In this document: positions 25,419 to 35,160 of the stretch, one piece after another | Position numbering within the stretch: position 1 is the stretch's first letter | Layout of the letters: every line of letters begins with the position of its first letter | Source: an uncultured Muribaculaceae bacterium | GTDB lineage: Bacteria > Bacteroidota > Bacteroidia > Bacteroidales > Muribaculaceae | Length of the DNA stretch: 64,000 bases | Reading direction: 5' to 3' | NCBI GenBank assembly: GCA_910579105.1 | Contig: CAJTRT010000008.1 | Location: 1 to 64,000, forward strand | The notes under the pieces: model-generated | Database searches by the model: none | Told to the model about the DNA's origin: nothing | The model's input: only the letters and a program-made list of their open reading frames with translations | Program-made: the position numbers and the translations under genes

Positions 25419-27254
25419 TTATTTAACAAGAACGGGATAAACCGCCAGAGAGGCTTTGGCCGAGCCTCCGTCGGCGGCCAGCGAGATGGTGCTGTAAGGT
25501 TTGGCTGGGAAAACGAGGTTTGTCATGGCGAAGCGCCCTCCGTTACCGAACACCTCGATGCTCGAACGGTCGACAAACACCCGCAGGGTCAGTTCCCTGT
25601 CTGTCCCGAACACGGGAGCGACCGTCACCGCCGGAAACTCCTGGCTGAAATCCACCGCGCCGCTCTTCCGGCGGTCCATCGAGAATGTGGCCGCGGCGGG
25701 GTCGTAGGCCATAACCACCTTGTCGCCGACTTCGTTGGCCAGGGTAATGGTGACGCTGCCGGCCTTGCGCGGATTGACCGTCAGTGCGATCTCGCACACC
25801 CCGTCGTTTGCCTTGGGGAGGCTGAATGTCTTAGCCTTGGAGCCGAACGACACCCCTTTGGCGTTTACGGAGGCTTTCCCGCGGATGGCGTCAATCTCCG
25901 GGGAGGGGTTGGTGGCGGCGTATACCTGGCCGTCGGCGCCGCGGAAGAGGCTCACCTCGCGCGGCAGCGTGTTCGCGCTGCGGTACTGCGAGGTCGGCAC
26001 CTCGGCCGCGTACTGCCAGTTGCTCATCCAGCCGATCACGGTGCGGCGGCCGTCGGGAGCGTCGCTCCAGCTCACAGTCGCATAGTTGTCCTTGCCGAAG
26101 TCGAGCCATTTGGTCGGCACCTTCCCCTCGGCGTCGGTGTCGGCCTTGAAGGTCTTGCCGTCGAAATCGCCGATGAAATACTGCGCGGCGCTTCCGCCGA
26201 AGGGGCCGCCGGGATTTATGTTGCAGATCAGCATCCACTTCTTCTCACCGGTGCCGTCAACTGGCAGCTCGAACAGGTCGGGGCACTCCCAGACGCCGTC
26301 CTGCGCTCCGAGACCCTTGCCGAAAGCGCTCTGGAGCGTCCACTCCTTCATATCGGGAGAGGTGAAAATCAGCATCTCGTGGTCGAGCGCGTGGGCCAGC
26401 AGGAGCGTCCACTGTCTTGTCTGTGGATTCCAGAACATATTGGGGTCGCGCGCCTCGCTTTCAAGGGTGAGGGTCGGATTGCCGGAATATTTCTCGAAGG
26501 TCATGCCGTTGTCGCCGCTGTGGGCGAGGCTCTGGATCTGGCTTACGTCGGCCGAAGTGTACATCGCGACCACAGCGTCCTTGCCGAATCCGGCGGAATT
26601 CTCCGTGTCGACAGCGGAAGAACCGCTGAAAATCATTCCGAGCCCGTCAGGCTCCACCGCCACTGGATGATGCTCCCAGTTAACCAGGTCGGTAGAGGTA
26701 GAATGTCCCCACGACAGGTTCTGCCATTTAGAGCCGTAGGGATTCCACTGGTAGTACAGGTGCCACACCCCGTCCTTGTAGAACATGCCGTTGGGGTCGT
26801 TCATCCAGCCGTAGAGGGGCGTGTGGTGGTAGAGCGGGCGGTACTTCTCGCGGTTCGCTGTGTCAAACGTGTCGGCCAGGGCGAAATTGCGCCAGCAAGC
26901 GTCGTCCTTCGCCTCGCGCACAGTCGACCGGTTCTGCGCCGTCACGATATTCAGCACAACGTCGCGGCCTTTGTAAGGTGTGAGGTCGAAAGGCACGGTG
27001 TAGTCGACCTTCGATTTCGCGAGTCTCACCTTGATCGAGCGGTCGAGCTTTCCGTCAACGAGTACTTTGACATCGGCATCCTCGTTGGCTTCCTGGACAG
27101 GCATCAGCAGGTATTTTGAATCCCCGCTGACCCTCACGATAGTGTTGGTAGTCCCGAGGTGCTCGACCTTTATGCCGTCGCTGGCGGCCAAGCCGGAAAC
27201 CGAGGCAATGGCTGCGCCAGCGGCAATAATCAGTCTGGAATAGTAGTTTTTCAT
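25419..27254 (-). CDS. GH32 fructosidase (exo-fructanase type), periplasmic
   Basis: 611 residues from the ATG at 27254 (MKNYYSRLIIAAGAAIASVSG, a signal peptide without lipobox). ATG 27272 is a possible alternative. GTG 27290 lies inside the promoter. After an N-terminal beta-domain of about 120 residues (DUF4980-like), the five-bladed GH32 domain carries WMNDPNG with nucleophile Asp 153, RDP with Asp 270, and WECPDL with acid/base Glu 323. A beta-sandwich with SSIEVFGNGG closes the protein. It hydrolyses terminal fructose from levan, inulin or oligofructosides in the periplasm and feeds the permease and kinase genes downstream. Confidence 0.93.
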   Translation of the reverse strand: MKNYYSRLIIAAGAAIASVSGLAASDGIKVEHLGTTNTIVRVSGDSKYLLMPVQEANEDADVKVLVDGKLDRSIKVRLAKSKVDYTVPFDLTPYKGRDVVLNIVTAQNRSTVREAKDDACWRNFALADTFDTANREKYRPLYHHTPLYGWMNDPNGMFYKDGVWHLYYQWNPYGSKWQNLSWGHSTSTDLVNWEHHPVAVEPDGLGMIFSGSSAVDTENSAGFGKDAVVAMYTSADVSQIQSLAHSGDNGMTFEKYSGNPTLTLESEARDPNMFWNPQTRQWTLLLAHALDHEMLIFTSPDMKEWTLQSAFGKGLGAQDGVWECPDLFELPVDGTGEKKWMLICNINPGGPFGGSAAQYFIGDFDGKTFKADTDAEGKVPTKWLDFGKDNYATVSWSDAPDGRRTVIGWMSNWQYAAEVPTSQYRSANTLPREVSLFRGADGQVYAATNPSPEIDAIRGKASVNAKGVSFGSKAKTFSLPKANDGVCEIALTVNPRKAGSVTITLANEVGDKVVMAYDPAAATFSMDRRKSGAVDFSQEFPAVTVAPVFGTDRELTLRVFVDRSSIEVFGNGGRFAMTNLVFPAKPYSTISLAADGGSAKASLAVYPVLVK

Positions 27255-27289
27255 CGTGTCATATTTTTTCATGGGCCTTATCGGCATCA

Positions 27290-27297
27290 CAAAGCTA
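27290..27297 (-). promoter_or_regulatory. -7 element of the GH32-permease-fructokinase operon
   Basis: TAGCTTTG on the minus strand matches TAnnTTTG. Transcription would begin near 27284, just before the first in-frame ATG codons. It lies in the 220-bp divergent region shared with the regulator gene, where the regulator's own target sites may also lie; no direct repeat was recognised there. Confidence 0.6.
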
Positions 27298-27402
27298 CAA
27301 ACAAAACCACTCCGGCACTATAAAAAATAGCGCGTATGATAGCAAAATTCACCCGCGGCCCGAAAATTACTACACAACGCTCCGTTTTTCGCATTTTTTG
27401 CG

Positions 27403-27410
27403 TAATTTTG
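27403..27410 (+). promoter_or_regulatory. -7 element of the hybrid regulator gene
   Basis: TAATTTTG matches TAnnTTTG and is followed by CG. The ATG lies 64 nt downstream at 27475. No well-spaced -33 box was found. Confidence 0.5.
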
Positions 27411-27474
27411 CGATGCGCTAACACACGCGGCCCGTTTCGGGAACTGCCAAGTCTTTTACCATCGGATACTGACA

Positions 27475-30234
27475 ATGAACAGGCTCACTTATCTGCTATT
27501 ACTTATCTGTTCAACGCTTTTTGCCGTTTCCTGCTCGGAAAACTCCAAGGAGTTCCGTATCGGTGTGTCGCAATGCAGCCAGGACGACTGGCGCTCGAAG
27601 ATGAACGACGAGATAAACCGCGAGGTGATGTTCCACCCCGAGGTATCGGTTGAAATCCGCTCGGCCGACGACAGCAACGAGAAGCAGATCGCCGACATTC
27701 AGTATTTCCTCGACAACAGGTTCGACATCATCATAGCCGCCCCCAACGAGGCCGACGCCCTGACCCCCATTATAAAAAAGGCGTACGAGAGCGGCACCCC
27801 GGTAATCGTTTTCGACCGCAACATCCACGGCGACCACTACACCGCCTTCCAGGGTGTCGACAACAGGGCGATCGGGCGAATGGCCGCCCAGTACGCCCGC
27901 AACCTCGCCGGAGAGGGGGCCAACGTCATAGAAATCAAAGGCCTCCGCGGCTCCACACCGGCGGAGGAGCGCCAGCAGGGGTTCGCCGAGGGCGCGGCGG
28001 CCAACGGGCTGCGCGTGGTGGCTGACGGCTACGGCAACTGGAATTACGACGAAGCCGCGCCGGTGGCCGACTCCCTGCTCAAAGCCCATCCGGAAGCCGG
28101 CATAATATACGCCCACAACGACCGCATGGCGATCGCCGCCTCGGAAACAGCCCGCCGCCTCGGACGCGACATAAGGGTCATAGGCATCGACGCGGCGCCC
28201 GAGATAGGGATCCGCGCTGTGGCCGACAGCGTTATCGACGCCACATTCCTCTACCCCACCGAGGGGCACCGGCTGATACGCACCGCGATCGCCATCCTCA
28301 AAGGAGAACCGTATGACACCGTCACGAATCTGCCCATAGCCAACGCGGTAGACCTCTCGAACGCCGAGATACTGCTGATGCAGCACGACGCGCTCAAAGA
28401 GGAGACCTCGAAAATAAAGCTTCTGAAAAGCCAGGTTGACGAGTTCTGGGACCGCCATTCGGCGCAGACCTGGCTGCTGTACTCGGTGTTCGCCATAGTA
28501 GTCCTGCTTCTGGGGATACTGTTCCTGACACTGCGCTCCGTGTGGCAACGCCGGCGCCACCAGGAAGCGCTCGAGGCGGCCACGCAGTCGAAACTGATGT
28601 TCTTCACCAACGTCTCCCACGACCTGCGCACCCCGCTGACACTCATCGCGGAACCAATAGAACAGCTTGCCCATGCGCGGAACCTCGACCAGCAACAGAA
28701 GACCCTTGTCAGAATCGCCGGCAAGAACGCGCGCATCCTCAAAAGGCTCATAAACCAGATTCTCGATTTCCGAAAATACGAGAACGGCAAGCTCGACCTG
28801 CGCCTCGCGGAAGCCCCCGTCGGGGAGATGTTCGCCGACTGGTCGGAGGCGTTCCGGGCGGTCGCCCGCAAACGCGACATAAAGTTTGTCACAGACATCG
28901 TCCTCCCCGAGGGGTTCTCCATGGCCGTCGACGCGGAAAAGCTCGAGCGCGTGTTCTTCAACCTGGTTTCCAACGCGTTCAAATACACCCCCGACAACGG
29001 CAGAATCAGTTTCAGTTGCCATCCGGAGGGTGACAGGCTGTGTTTCTCCGTGACCGACACCGGCATAGGGATTCCGGCGGAAGACCTCGGCAACATATTC
29101 GACCGCTTCTTCCAGGTCGACCGCGTGCACCCCAACGGTTCCGGCATCGGGCTGTCGCTTGCCAAGGCGTTCGTCGAGCTGCACGGCGGCACCATAGCGG
29201 TGGAAAGCGCCGTCGGCAAGGGTTCCACATTCACCGTGACCCTCCCGGTCAGGCATATCGAAACCGCCCAGGCAACCGGGTGCGCCTCCCCGACCCTCTC
29301 CTCTTCGGAAATTGAAAGCGAGCTCGGCAGCGTCGAGCCGGACATCGAGGTTCCGTCAGACAAGTCGGACGGTTCTGACAAGTCCGACGCGTCCGATGCC
29401 TCCGGCCCGCAGAAACCCGTGCTGCTCATCGTCGACGACAATGAGGACATCCGTCTGCTGATCGGACAGTTAATGGCGTCTGACTACACCGTGATCAACG
29501 CTTCCGACGGCAAGGAGGGGTTGCGCCTCGCGGCGAAATACATCCCCGACCTGGTCATAAGCGACGTCATGATGCCCGTGATGGACGGCCTGGAACTATG
29601 CCGGCGCGTAAAGGGGGAAGTCTCGACATCACACATCCCCGTGCTGCTGCTGACAGCATGCTCGATGGACGAACAGCGCGTCCAGGGCTACGACAGCGGG
29701 GCCGACGGCTATCTGGCGAAACCGTTCAACGCCGCCGTGCTCCGCTCGCGTTGCAAGAGCCTTATTGACAACCGCAAACGCGTAAAGGACCTTTGGGGCA
29801 CGAATTCGCCCCGCGTGCCGGGGACTTCTAACCCCATTAATACAGAGGGCGATGGGGCTGTCAAGGCCCATCGCCCCGTGGTGGCCACCACGGGGCCGGC
29901 GGACGTTGAGAACGAGTTCTACGCCCGCTTCCTGGAAATCGTGCGCGGGGAAATGGGGAATCCCGAGCTAAACGTCGACACCCTCGCCTCTAAGATGGGG
30001 CTTGGCCGCTCGCAGTTCTACCGCAAGATCAAGGCCCTGACCAACTATTCCCCCGTGGAGCTGCTACGTTCCATACGGCTGAAACAGGCCCGCGAGCTGC
30101 TGACCTCCACGTCGCGCTCCGTGAGCGAAATCGCCTACGAGGTAGGATTCTCCACGCCGGCCTACTTCACACGCTGCTACCGGGAAGCCTTCGGGGAAAC
30201 CCCGTCAGAATTACGCGAGCGCCTCGGCAACTGA
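27475..30234 (+). CDS. Hybrid two-component regulator with periplasmic sugar-binding sensor
   Basis: 919 residues. A lipobox-like SC follows the N-terminal hydrophobic stretch, then a type-I periplasmic binding domain (about 25-310, VIVFDRNIHGDHYTAF), one membrane helix near 332-354, and a histidine kinase with His 382 in NVSHDLRTPLT. N and G boxes follow (NLVSNAFKYTPDN, TGIGIP, GSGIGLSLAKAF). A receiver with phospho-Asp 697 (ISDVMMP) and an AraC-type HTH (about 820-919) complete it. This matches the fructose-sensing BT1754 type, which controls fructan loci. The linkers are unusual: a Ser/Asp repeat before the receiver and a palindrome-rich insert before the HTH. It is divergent from the GH32 operon. 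Confidence 0.93.
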   Translation: MNRLTYLLLLICSTLFAVSCSENSKEFRIGVSQCSQDDWRSKMNDEINREVMFHPEVSVEIRSADDSNEKQIADIQYFLDNRFDIIIAAPNEADALTPIIKKAYESGTPVIVFDRNIHGDHYTAFQGVDNRAIGRMAAQYARNLAGEGANVIEIKGLRGSTPAEERQQGFAEGAAANGLRVVADGYGNWNYDEAAPVADSLLKAHPEAGIIYAHNDRMAIAASETARRLGRDIRVIGIDAAPEIGIRAVADSVIDATFLYPTEGHRLIRTAIAILKGEPYDTVTNLPIANAVDLSNAEILLMQHDALKEETSKIKLLKSQVDEFWDRHSAQTWLLYSVFAIVVLLLGILFLTLRSVWQRRRHQEALEAATQSKLMFFTNVSHDLRTPLTLIAEPIEQLAHARNLDQQQKTLVRIAGKNARILKRLINQILDFRKYENGKLDLRLAEAPVGEMFADWSEAFRAVARKRDIKFVTDIVLPEGFSMAVDAEKLERVFFNLVSNAFKYTPDNGRISFSCHPEGDRLCFSVTDTGIGIPAEDLGNIFDRFFQVDRVHPNGSGIGLSLAKAFVELHGGTIAVESAVGKGSTFTVTLPVRHIETAQATGCASPTLSSSEIESELGSVEPDIEVPSDKSDGSDKSDASDASGPQKPVLLIVDDNEDIRLLIGQLMASDYTVINASDGKEGLRLAAKYIPDLVISDVMMPVMDGLELCRRVKGEVSTSHIPVLLLTACSMDEQRVQGYDSGADGYLAKPFNAAVLRSRCKSLIDNRKRVKDLWGTNSPRVPGTSNPINTEGDGAVKAHRPVVATTGPADVENEFYARFLEIVRGEMGNPELNVDTLASKMGLGRSQFYRKIKALTNYSPVELLRSIRLKQARELLTSTSRSVSEIAYEVGFSTPAYFTRCYREAFGETPSELRERLGN
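29847..29895 (+). repeat. Palindromes inside the regulator linker
   Basis: Within coding sequence, a 10-bp stem (29847-29856 with 29867-29876) is followed by a perfect 22-bp palindrome (29874-29895, centre GGCC). They encode part of the 25-35-residue linker between receiver and AraC domain. Stems of this kind are typical of intergenic repeats, so an in-frame insertion is likely. Confidence 0.5.
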
Positions 30235-30362
30235 CCGGGGCGACACGCGTTAAATAAGGTTGCCATTTGCAAAAAATGCGCATTGTGTTGCAAAATTGGG
30301 TGGTCGCGCCATTTTTCATAAACGGCGCGACAAATCTTCTATCCGCCCATATCCATACGTCA

Positions 30363-30370
30363 TATCTTTG
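30363..30370 (+). promoter_or_regulatory. -7 element of the susC operon
   Basis: TATCTTTG matches TAnnTTTG and is followed by CGG. The susC ATG at 30402 lies 31 nt downstream. An upstream in-frame start at 30267 would precede this promoter and is rejected. Confidence 0.7.
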
Positions 30371-30401
30371 CGGCACGAAAACCCTACCAATCGTAATAAT
30401 C

Positions 30402-33400
30402 ATGAAAAGACAAATCCTAAGCGCGATCCTGCTGTTCTTCATGGCGGTCGCCGCACAGGCGCAGGAACTAACCGTGCACGGCACGGTGGTCTCCGCCGCC
30501 GACAAGGAGCCGCTGATCGGAGCCTCCGTGGTTTCCGACGCGACAAAGAAAGGAGTCTCAACCGACATCGACGGCAACTTCATCCTTACAGTGCCCTCCG
30601 GGTCGAAAGTGACAGTAAGCTATGTGGGCTTCGAGCCTAAAACACTCCCGGCCGCACCTCAGATGACGTTCGAACTTGACGAGAACAACGCCCTGCTCGA
30701 CGAGGTGGTCGTAGTCGGCTACCAGACGGTGCGCAAGGCCGACCTCACCGGAGCGGTCGCCGTGATGGATATGAAGGAGCCGCTGAGCGAGAACTCCGGC
30801 AACATTATGAACTCCATGGCGGGCAAACTCCCCGGGGTGCTCGTGGTGCCCGACGCCGCCCCCGGCGGCACAGGCTCGATCCGCGTCCGCGGCATGTCGA
30901 CCGCCAATTCGAGCAACGACCCGCTGTATATCATCGACGGCGTGCCCACCGACAACATCAACATGATCAACCCCGCCGACATCGAGAGCATGCAGGTGCT
31001 GAAAGACGCCGCTTCCGCCTCCATCTACGGCTCGCGCGCCGCCAACGGCGTTGTGATCATCACCACCAAGCAGGGCAAGGGTGACAAACTCACCGTCAGC
31101 GTCAACTACGCCATCAGCGCCCAGACCATCGCCAAGCGCTACGAGATGCTGAACGCCGAGGAGTGGGGCCGCGCCTACTGGGCCGCCTCCAAGCGCTCCA
31201 ACATCCCTCCCAGCCACGTGCTCTACGGCAACGGCCCCGTGCCCGTGCTGCAAAAATACGTCGGGGGCGACACCAACTTCCCCACCACCGACACCGACTG
31301 GCAGGACGAGGTTTACCGCACAGCCTGGACCAACAACGTGACCGCCACCGTGGCCAACAACTCCGAGAAAGGCTCGGTGCTCTTCTCCGCCAACTACATC
31401 AACCAGAACGGCAACATCCGCGAGACTTTCTACGAGCGCTACTCGGCCCGCGTCAACTCCCACTACAACATAGGCAAGTACTTCACCGTGGGCGAGAACC
31501 TCGCCATTGCCCGGTGGAGCAACCGGGGCGTTGACGTCGCGGGCGACCGAGGCATACCCTTCACGGCCATGAGCCAGCATCCCGCGCTTCCCGTGCGCGG
31601 CCTCAACGGCGAGTGGGCGCGTCCCATAGCCCTGATCGCTTCCGACCTGGCAAACCCGGTGCAGCTCATCGAGAACGCCAAGGACAACGTCAACACCTCG
31701 TGGCGCATCCTGGGCAACGCCTACCTCGAGGTGAAGCCCATCGACGGCCTCTCGATAAAGACGAATATCGGTATCGAGCACAGCCAGTACTTCAACGTCG
31801 GCCTCGGCCGCGCCACCAACCCCGGCGACATCAACAGCGTCAGCAGCGGCTACGGACAGGGGGACACCTGGACCTGGACCAACACAGCCAACTACGTCAA
31901 GACTTTCGGCAAGGACCACCACCTGACCGCCCTGATCGGCACCGAGGCCATCGGCTACACCTTCCGCGACCTCACCGGCTCGCGCCAGGGCTACGCCTTC
32001 GAGGACAGCGACTTCATGCAGGTGGGCGCCGGCACAGGCGAACGCGACTCCGGTGGCGGCAAGACCCAGTGGGCAGTGTTCTCACTCTTCGGCAAAATCG
32101 ACTACAACTACGCCGACCGCTACCTGGCGTCGTTCACCATCCGCCGCGACGAGAACTCGCGCTTCACCAAGAAGAACCGCGCGGGCGTGTTCCCCGCCTT
32201 CTCGCTGGCATGGCGTCCGACACAGGAAGCCTTCTTCCCTGAGAACAACGTGCTCTCCGACCTCAAAATCCGCTATTCCTGGGGCCAGAACGGCAACGCC
32301 AACATCCCGCCACTGTATCCCGCCTACTCCACCTATGTGATGAACACCGGCAACGGCGCCTACGACATCGCCGGCACAGGGTCCTCCACCACATCGGGCA
32401 TCACCCTCTCGGCATCGGGCAATCCCAACCTGAAATGGGAGACCACCGTGCAGAACAACATCGGCGTCGACTTCCTCTTCTTCAACGGAGCGCTGAACCT
32501 CACCGCCGACTACTACATCAAGAACACCCGCGACATGCTCACCATACCGCCCGCCCTCGACGTGGCAGGCGAGAACGCCGCCATCTGGCTCAACACCGGC
32601 GAGATGAAGAACCACGGCTGGGAAATACAGATCGGCTACAACAGCCCCCGGTATGGCGACTTCTCCTGGAACGGCAACATCAACATCTCCCAGTACAAGA
32701 ACGAGCTTGTGAAACTCAACAACCGCCAGAAATTCATCGGGGGCGACCAGCGCCTCATCCCCGGACAGCCGATGGGCGTGTACTACGGCTACGTCTGCGA
32801 CGGCATCTTCCAAAACCGCGAGCAGGTGGCCAACCACGCCACTCAGACCGGCGCGGCTCCCGGACGACTGATCTACCGCGACCTCGACGGCAACGGAGTG
32901 ATCGACGACAACGACCGCTGCATAATCGGCGACCCCAACCCCGACCTGTCGCTGGGTCTGAACCTCGGCTTCAAATACCGCGACTTCGCCCTCGACATGT
33001 TCTTCTCCGGCGACTTCGGCTTCGACATCCAGAACCACATGAAGCGCCAGCTCTACTCCATGAGCTACTCGAACCTCGCGACCAACCGCGCCGCCGACAT
33101 CCTCAACGCCTGGTCGGAGACCAACACCGGCAGCGACATCCCCGCGCTCTCGCTCACCGACGACAACAACGAGGCCCGCTTCTCGACCTACTACGTCGAA
33201 AACGGCTCGTACATGAAGATGAAGTACCTCAAACTCTCCTACTCTCTTCCCAAGAAAATCATCGGCAAGATCGGAGCCACCAAGCTCGACGTGTTCGGGC
33301 AGGTCGAGAACGTGTTCACGATCACAAAGTACAAGGGACTTGACCCCGAACTCCTCCCGGGCGAATACGGCGCGCGAATCGACAACGGTGCCTACCCGCG

Positions 33401-33440
33401 TCCCCGCACGTTCACCCTCGGCCTCAACCTCCAGTTCTAA
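30402..33440 (+). CDS. susC: SusC-like TonB-dependent fructan transporter
   Basis: 1012 residues from ATG 30402 (MKRQILSAILLFFMAVAAQAQ, signal peptide). An N-terminal carboxypeptidase-regulatory-like domain (ELTVHGTVVSAADKEPLIGA) precedes the TonB box region (LDEVVVVGYQTVRKADLTGA), the plug domain (SSNDPLYIIDGVPTDN, IYGSRAANGVVIITTK) and a large beta-barrel ending RTFTLGLNLQF. It imports oligosaccharides through the outer membrane using TonB energy, in complex with SusD. It is transcribed from its own promoter after the regulator, which makes fructan oligosaccharides the likely substrate. Confidence 0.95.
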   Translation: MKRQILSAILLFFMAVAAQAQELTVHGTVVSAADKEPLIGASVVSDATKKGVSTDIDGNFILTVPSGSKVTVSYVGFEPKTLPAAPQMTFELDENNALLDEVVVVGYQTVRKADLTGAVAVMDMKEPLSENSGNIMNSMAGKLPGVLVVPDAAPGGTGSIRVRGMSTANSSNDPLYIIDGVPTDNINMINPADIESMQVLKDAASASIYGSRAANGVVIITTKQGKGDKLTVSVNYAISAQTIAKRYEMLNAEEWGRAYWAASKRSNIPPSHVLYGNGPVPVLQKYVGGDTNFPTTDTDWQDEVYRTAWTNNVTATVANNSEKGSVLFSANYINQNGNIRETFYERYSARVNSHYNIGKYFTVGENLAIARWSNRGVDVAGDRGIPFTAMSQHPALPVRGLNGEWARPIALIASDLANPVQLIENAKDNVNTSWRILGNAYLEVKPIDGLSIKTNIGIEHSQYFNVGLGRATNPGDINSVSSGYGQGDTWTWTNTANYVKTFGKDHHLTALIGTEAIGYTFRDLTGSRQGYAFEDSDFMQVGAGTGERDSGGGKTQWAVFSLFGKIDYNYADRYLASFTIRRDENSRFTKKNRAGVFPAFSLAWRPTQEAFFPENNVLSDLKIRYSWGQNGNANIPPLYPAYSTYVMNTGNGAYDIAGTGSSTTSGITLSASGNPNLKWETTVQNNIGVDFLFFNGALNLTADYYIKNTRDMLTIPPALDVAGENAAIWLNTGEMKNHGWEIQIGYNSPRYGDFSWNGNINISQYKNELVKLNNRQKFIGGDQRLIPGQPMGVYYGYVCDGIFQNREQVANHATQTGAAPGRLIYRDLDGNGVIDDNDRCIIGDPNPDLSLGLNLGFKYRDFALDMFFSGDFGFDIQNHMKRQLYSMSYSNLATNRAADILNAWSETNTGSDIPALSLTDDNNEARFSTYYVENGSYMKMKYLKLSYSLPKKIIGKIGATKLDVFGQVENVFTITKYKGLDPELLPGEYGARIDNGAYPRPRTFTLGLNLQF

Positions 33441-33458
33441 CCACTCACCGAAATCAAA

Positions 33459-35135
33459 ATGAAAAACTTCAACAGATACATAAAGAGCGCCGCCGCGATC
33501 CTCTGCGCCCTCTCGATGGGAGTGGCCGGGACCTCCTGCGACGACCTGCTCGACACCAAGCCCCAGGGGGCTTTCACCTCGGAACAGATAGGCGACGAAG
33601 AGGCCGTGGAGCTGATGACAGCCGCCTACGCCACACTGATGTGCCACTTCTTCGGCAATAACGAATCCTTCGCCGGCCCGATCAACAACTGGGTGTTCGA
33701 CGTGCGTTCCGACGATGCCTACAAAGGTGGCGACGGCGTGACGATGGAAGGCTACATGCACCAGCTCGAAGTGGGCAACGTGCAGAGCGACAACGCGGTG
33801 TGCGACTTCAAGTGGCGCAACAACTACTTCTCGGTCAGCCGCTGCAACACCGCCATCCGCGCCATCAAGGCCGCCGGGAGCCTCTCGGCCGAGACCCGCG
33901 ACTCCTACATCGCCGAGATGAAGACGCTCCGCGCCTACTACTATTTCGACATGCTGCGCATCTTCGAGAAGTTCCCCTATTTCGACGAGAACGTGGCCGA
34001 CCCCAGCTCCTGCCGCGCCGACCAGTACTCCCGCGACCAGATCGCCGAATTCATCAAGACCGACCTCAAGAACGCCTACGACATCCTCCCCGACGCACAG
34101 GAAGAGGTGGGCCGCTTCAACCGCTTCGTGGCTGCCGCGATTCTCGCGAAAGTGGCCCTGTTCACCCACGACTATCCACTGGCTGAAACCTACGCTGGCT
34201 ACGTCATCGGCAGCGGCAAGTACCAGCTGTACCCCAACTTCCTCGACATGTCGAAGCCGGAGTTCAACAACCAGTACGAGGCAGTGCTGGCCGTGCAGTT
34301 CTCCTCGGCCAACAACGGGGCGCAGTACAACTACAACAACTGCCTGAACTGCACATGGAGCGAGGGCAACCTCTACGGCAACGGCGATGACTTCTATCTC
34401 GGCTCGCAGAACCTGGTGAACGCCTTCCGCACCGACGCGCAGGGTCTCCCCTACCTCGACGGCACATTCAACGACGAGGACGTTGACGGCCCGGAATACG
34501 CCGGTAACGTGGACCCGCGCCTCGACTTCACATTCGGCCGCATCGGCATGCCCTGGCGCTCGCACAACTACAACGAGAAGTGGTGCCGCAACTACGACCT
34601 CTACGGCCAGTACTCCGGCAAAAAGCCCTACCCGGCCCCCGAGAACCCCGCCGTGAAGCCCGGCATCGTGCCCTGGGGTGCCAGCTCGCTCAACATGCAC
34701 CTGATCCGCTACGCCGACGTTATGCTGATGAAGGCAGAAGCCCTGATCGAGCAGAACAAGGAACTCGAAGAGGCCCGCACCCTCATCAACGACATCCGCG
34801 CCCGCGCCGAGCGCTCGGTCGATCCCTCCTATACCCCGGTCGACTGTAACCCGATGATCGCCAACTACGCCGTGGGCCAGTATCCCGCCACGGGCTGGAA
34901 CCAGGACTACGCCCGCCGCGCCGTGCGCATGGAACGCCGCATAGAGCTGGCCATGGAGGGACACCGCTGGTTCGACCTCGTGCGCTGGGGGACAGCCGTC
35001 GAGACAGTCAACGCCTACTACGCCTCGGAGGTGAAAATCCGCCCGTACTACACCGGCGCCAACCTGTCGGAGGACGAAATCTATTTCCCGATACCCATCG
35101 GCCAGGTTGACAACGCCGGTGACCTCTACAAGTGA
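33459..35135 (+). CDS. susD: SusD/RagB glycan-binding lipoprotein
   Basis: 558 residues with a lipoprotein signal ending TSC (Cys 27), followed by DDLLDTKPQGAF, the usual SusD start. The TPR-like core includes AEMKTLRAYYYFDMLRIF and the C-terminal GHRWFDLVRWGTA and MERRIELAMEG motifs. It caps the SusC barrel and holds the glycan at the cell surface. It sits 18 bp after susC and is the BT1762 counterpart by position. Length is normal for the family. Confidence 0.95.
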   Translation: MKNFNRYIKSAAAILCALSMGVAGTSCDDLLDTKPQGAFTSEQIGDEEAVELMTAAYATLMCHFFGNNESFAGPINNWVFDVRSDDAYKGGDGVTMEGYMHQLEVGNVQSDNAVCDFKWRNNYFSVSRCNTAIRAIKAAGSLSAETRDSYIAEMKTLRAYYYFDMLRIFEKFPYFDENVADPSSCRADQYSRDQIAEFIKTDLKNAYDILPDAQEEVGRFNRFVAAAILAKVALFTHDYPLAETYAGYVIGSGKYQLYPNFLDMSKPEFNNQYEAVLAVQFSSANNGAQYNYNNCLNCTWSEGNLYGNGDDFYLGSQNLVNAFRTDAQGLPYLDGTFNDEDVDGPEYAGNVDPRLDFTFGRIGMPWRSHNYNEKWCRNYDLYGQYSGKKPYPAPENPAVKPGIVPWGASSLNMHLIRYADVMLMKAEALIEQNKELEEARTLINDIRARAERSVDPSYTPVDCNPMIANYAVGQYPATGWNQDYARRAVRMERRIELAMEGHRWFDLVRWGTAVETVNAYYASEVKIRPYYTGANLSEDEIYFPIPIGQVDNAGDLYK

Positions 35136-35160
35136 ACAACCTTAAACCGCATACTTAAAG

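Noticed and set aside
29847..29895. Palindromes in the regulator linker as a terminator
   Set aside because: They lie inside an open frame with intact AraC domain afterwards, with no T-run; read-through must occur for the HTH to be made.
30267..30401. Upstream in-frame start for susC
   Set aside because: Precedes the predicted -7 box TATCTTTG at 30363 and lacks a signal peptide; start 30402 gives a normal signal sequence.
32082..34964. A 960-codon open frame on the minus strand opposite susC/susD, and similar long antisense frames elsewhere
   Set aside because: Low-complexity, Val/Gly/Ala/Glu-rich translation with no motif. It mirrors the plus-strand codon bias of a GC-rich genome (antisense of GC-rich third positions has few stops), and the plus-strand genes are clear.
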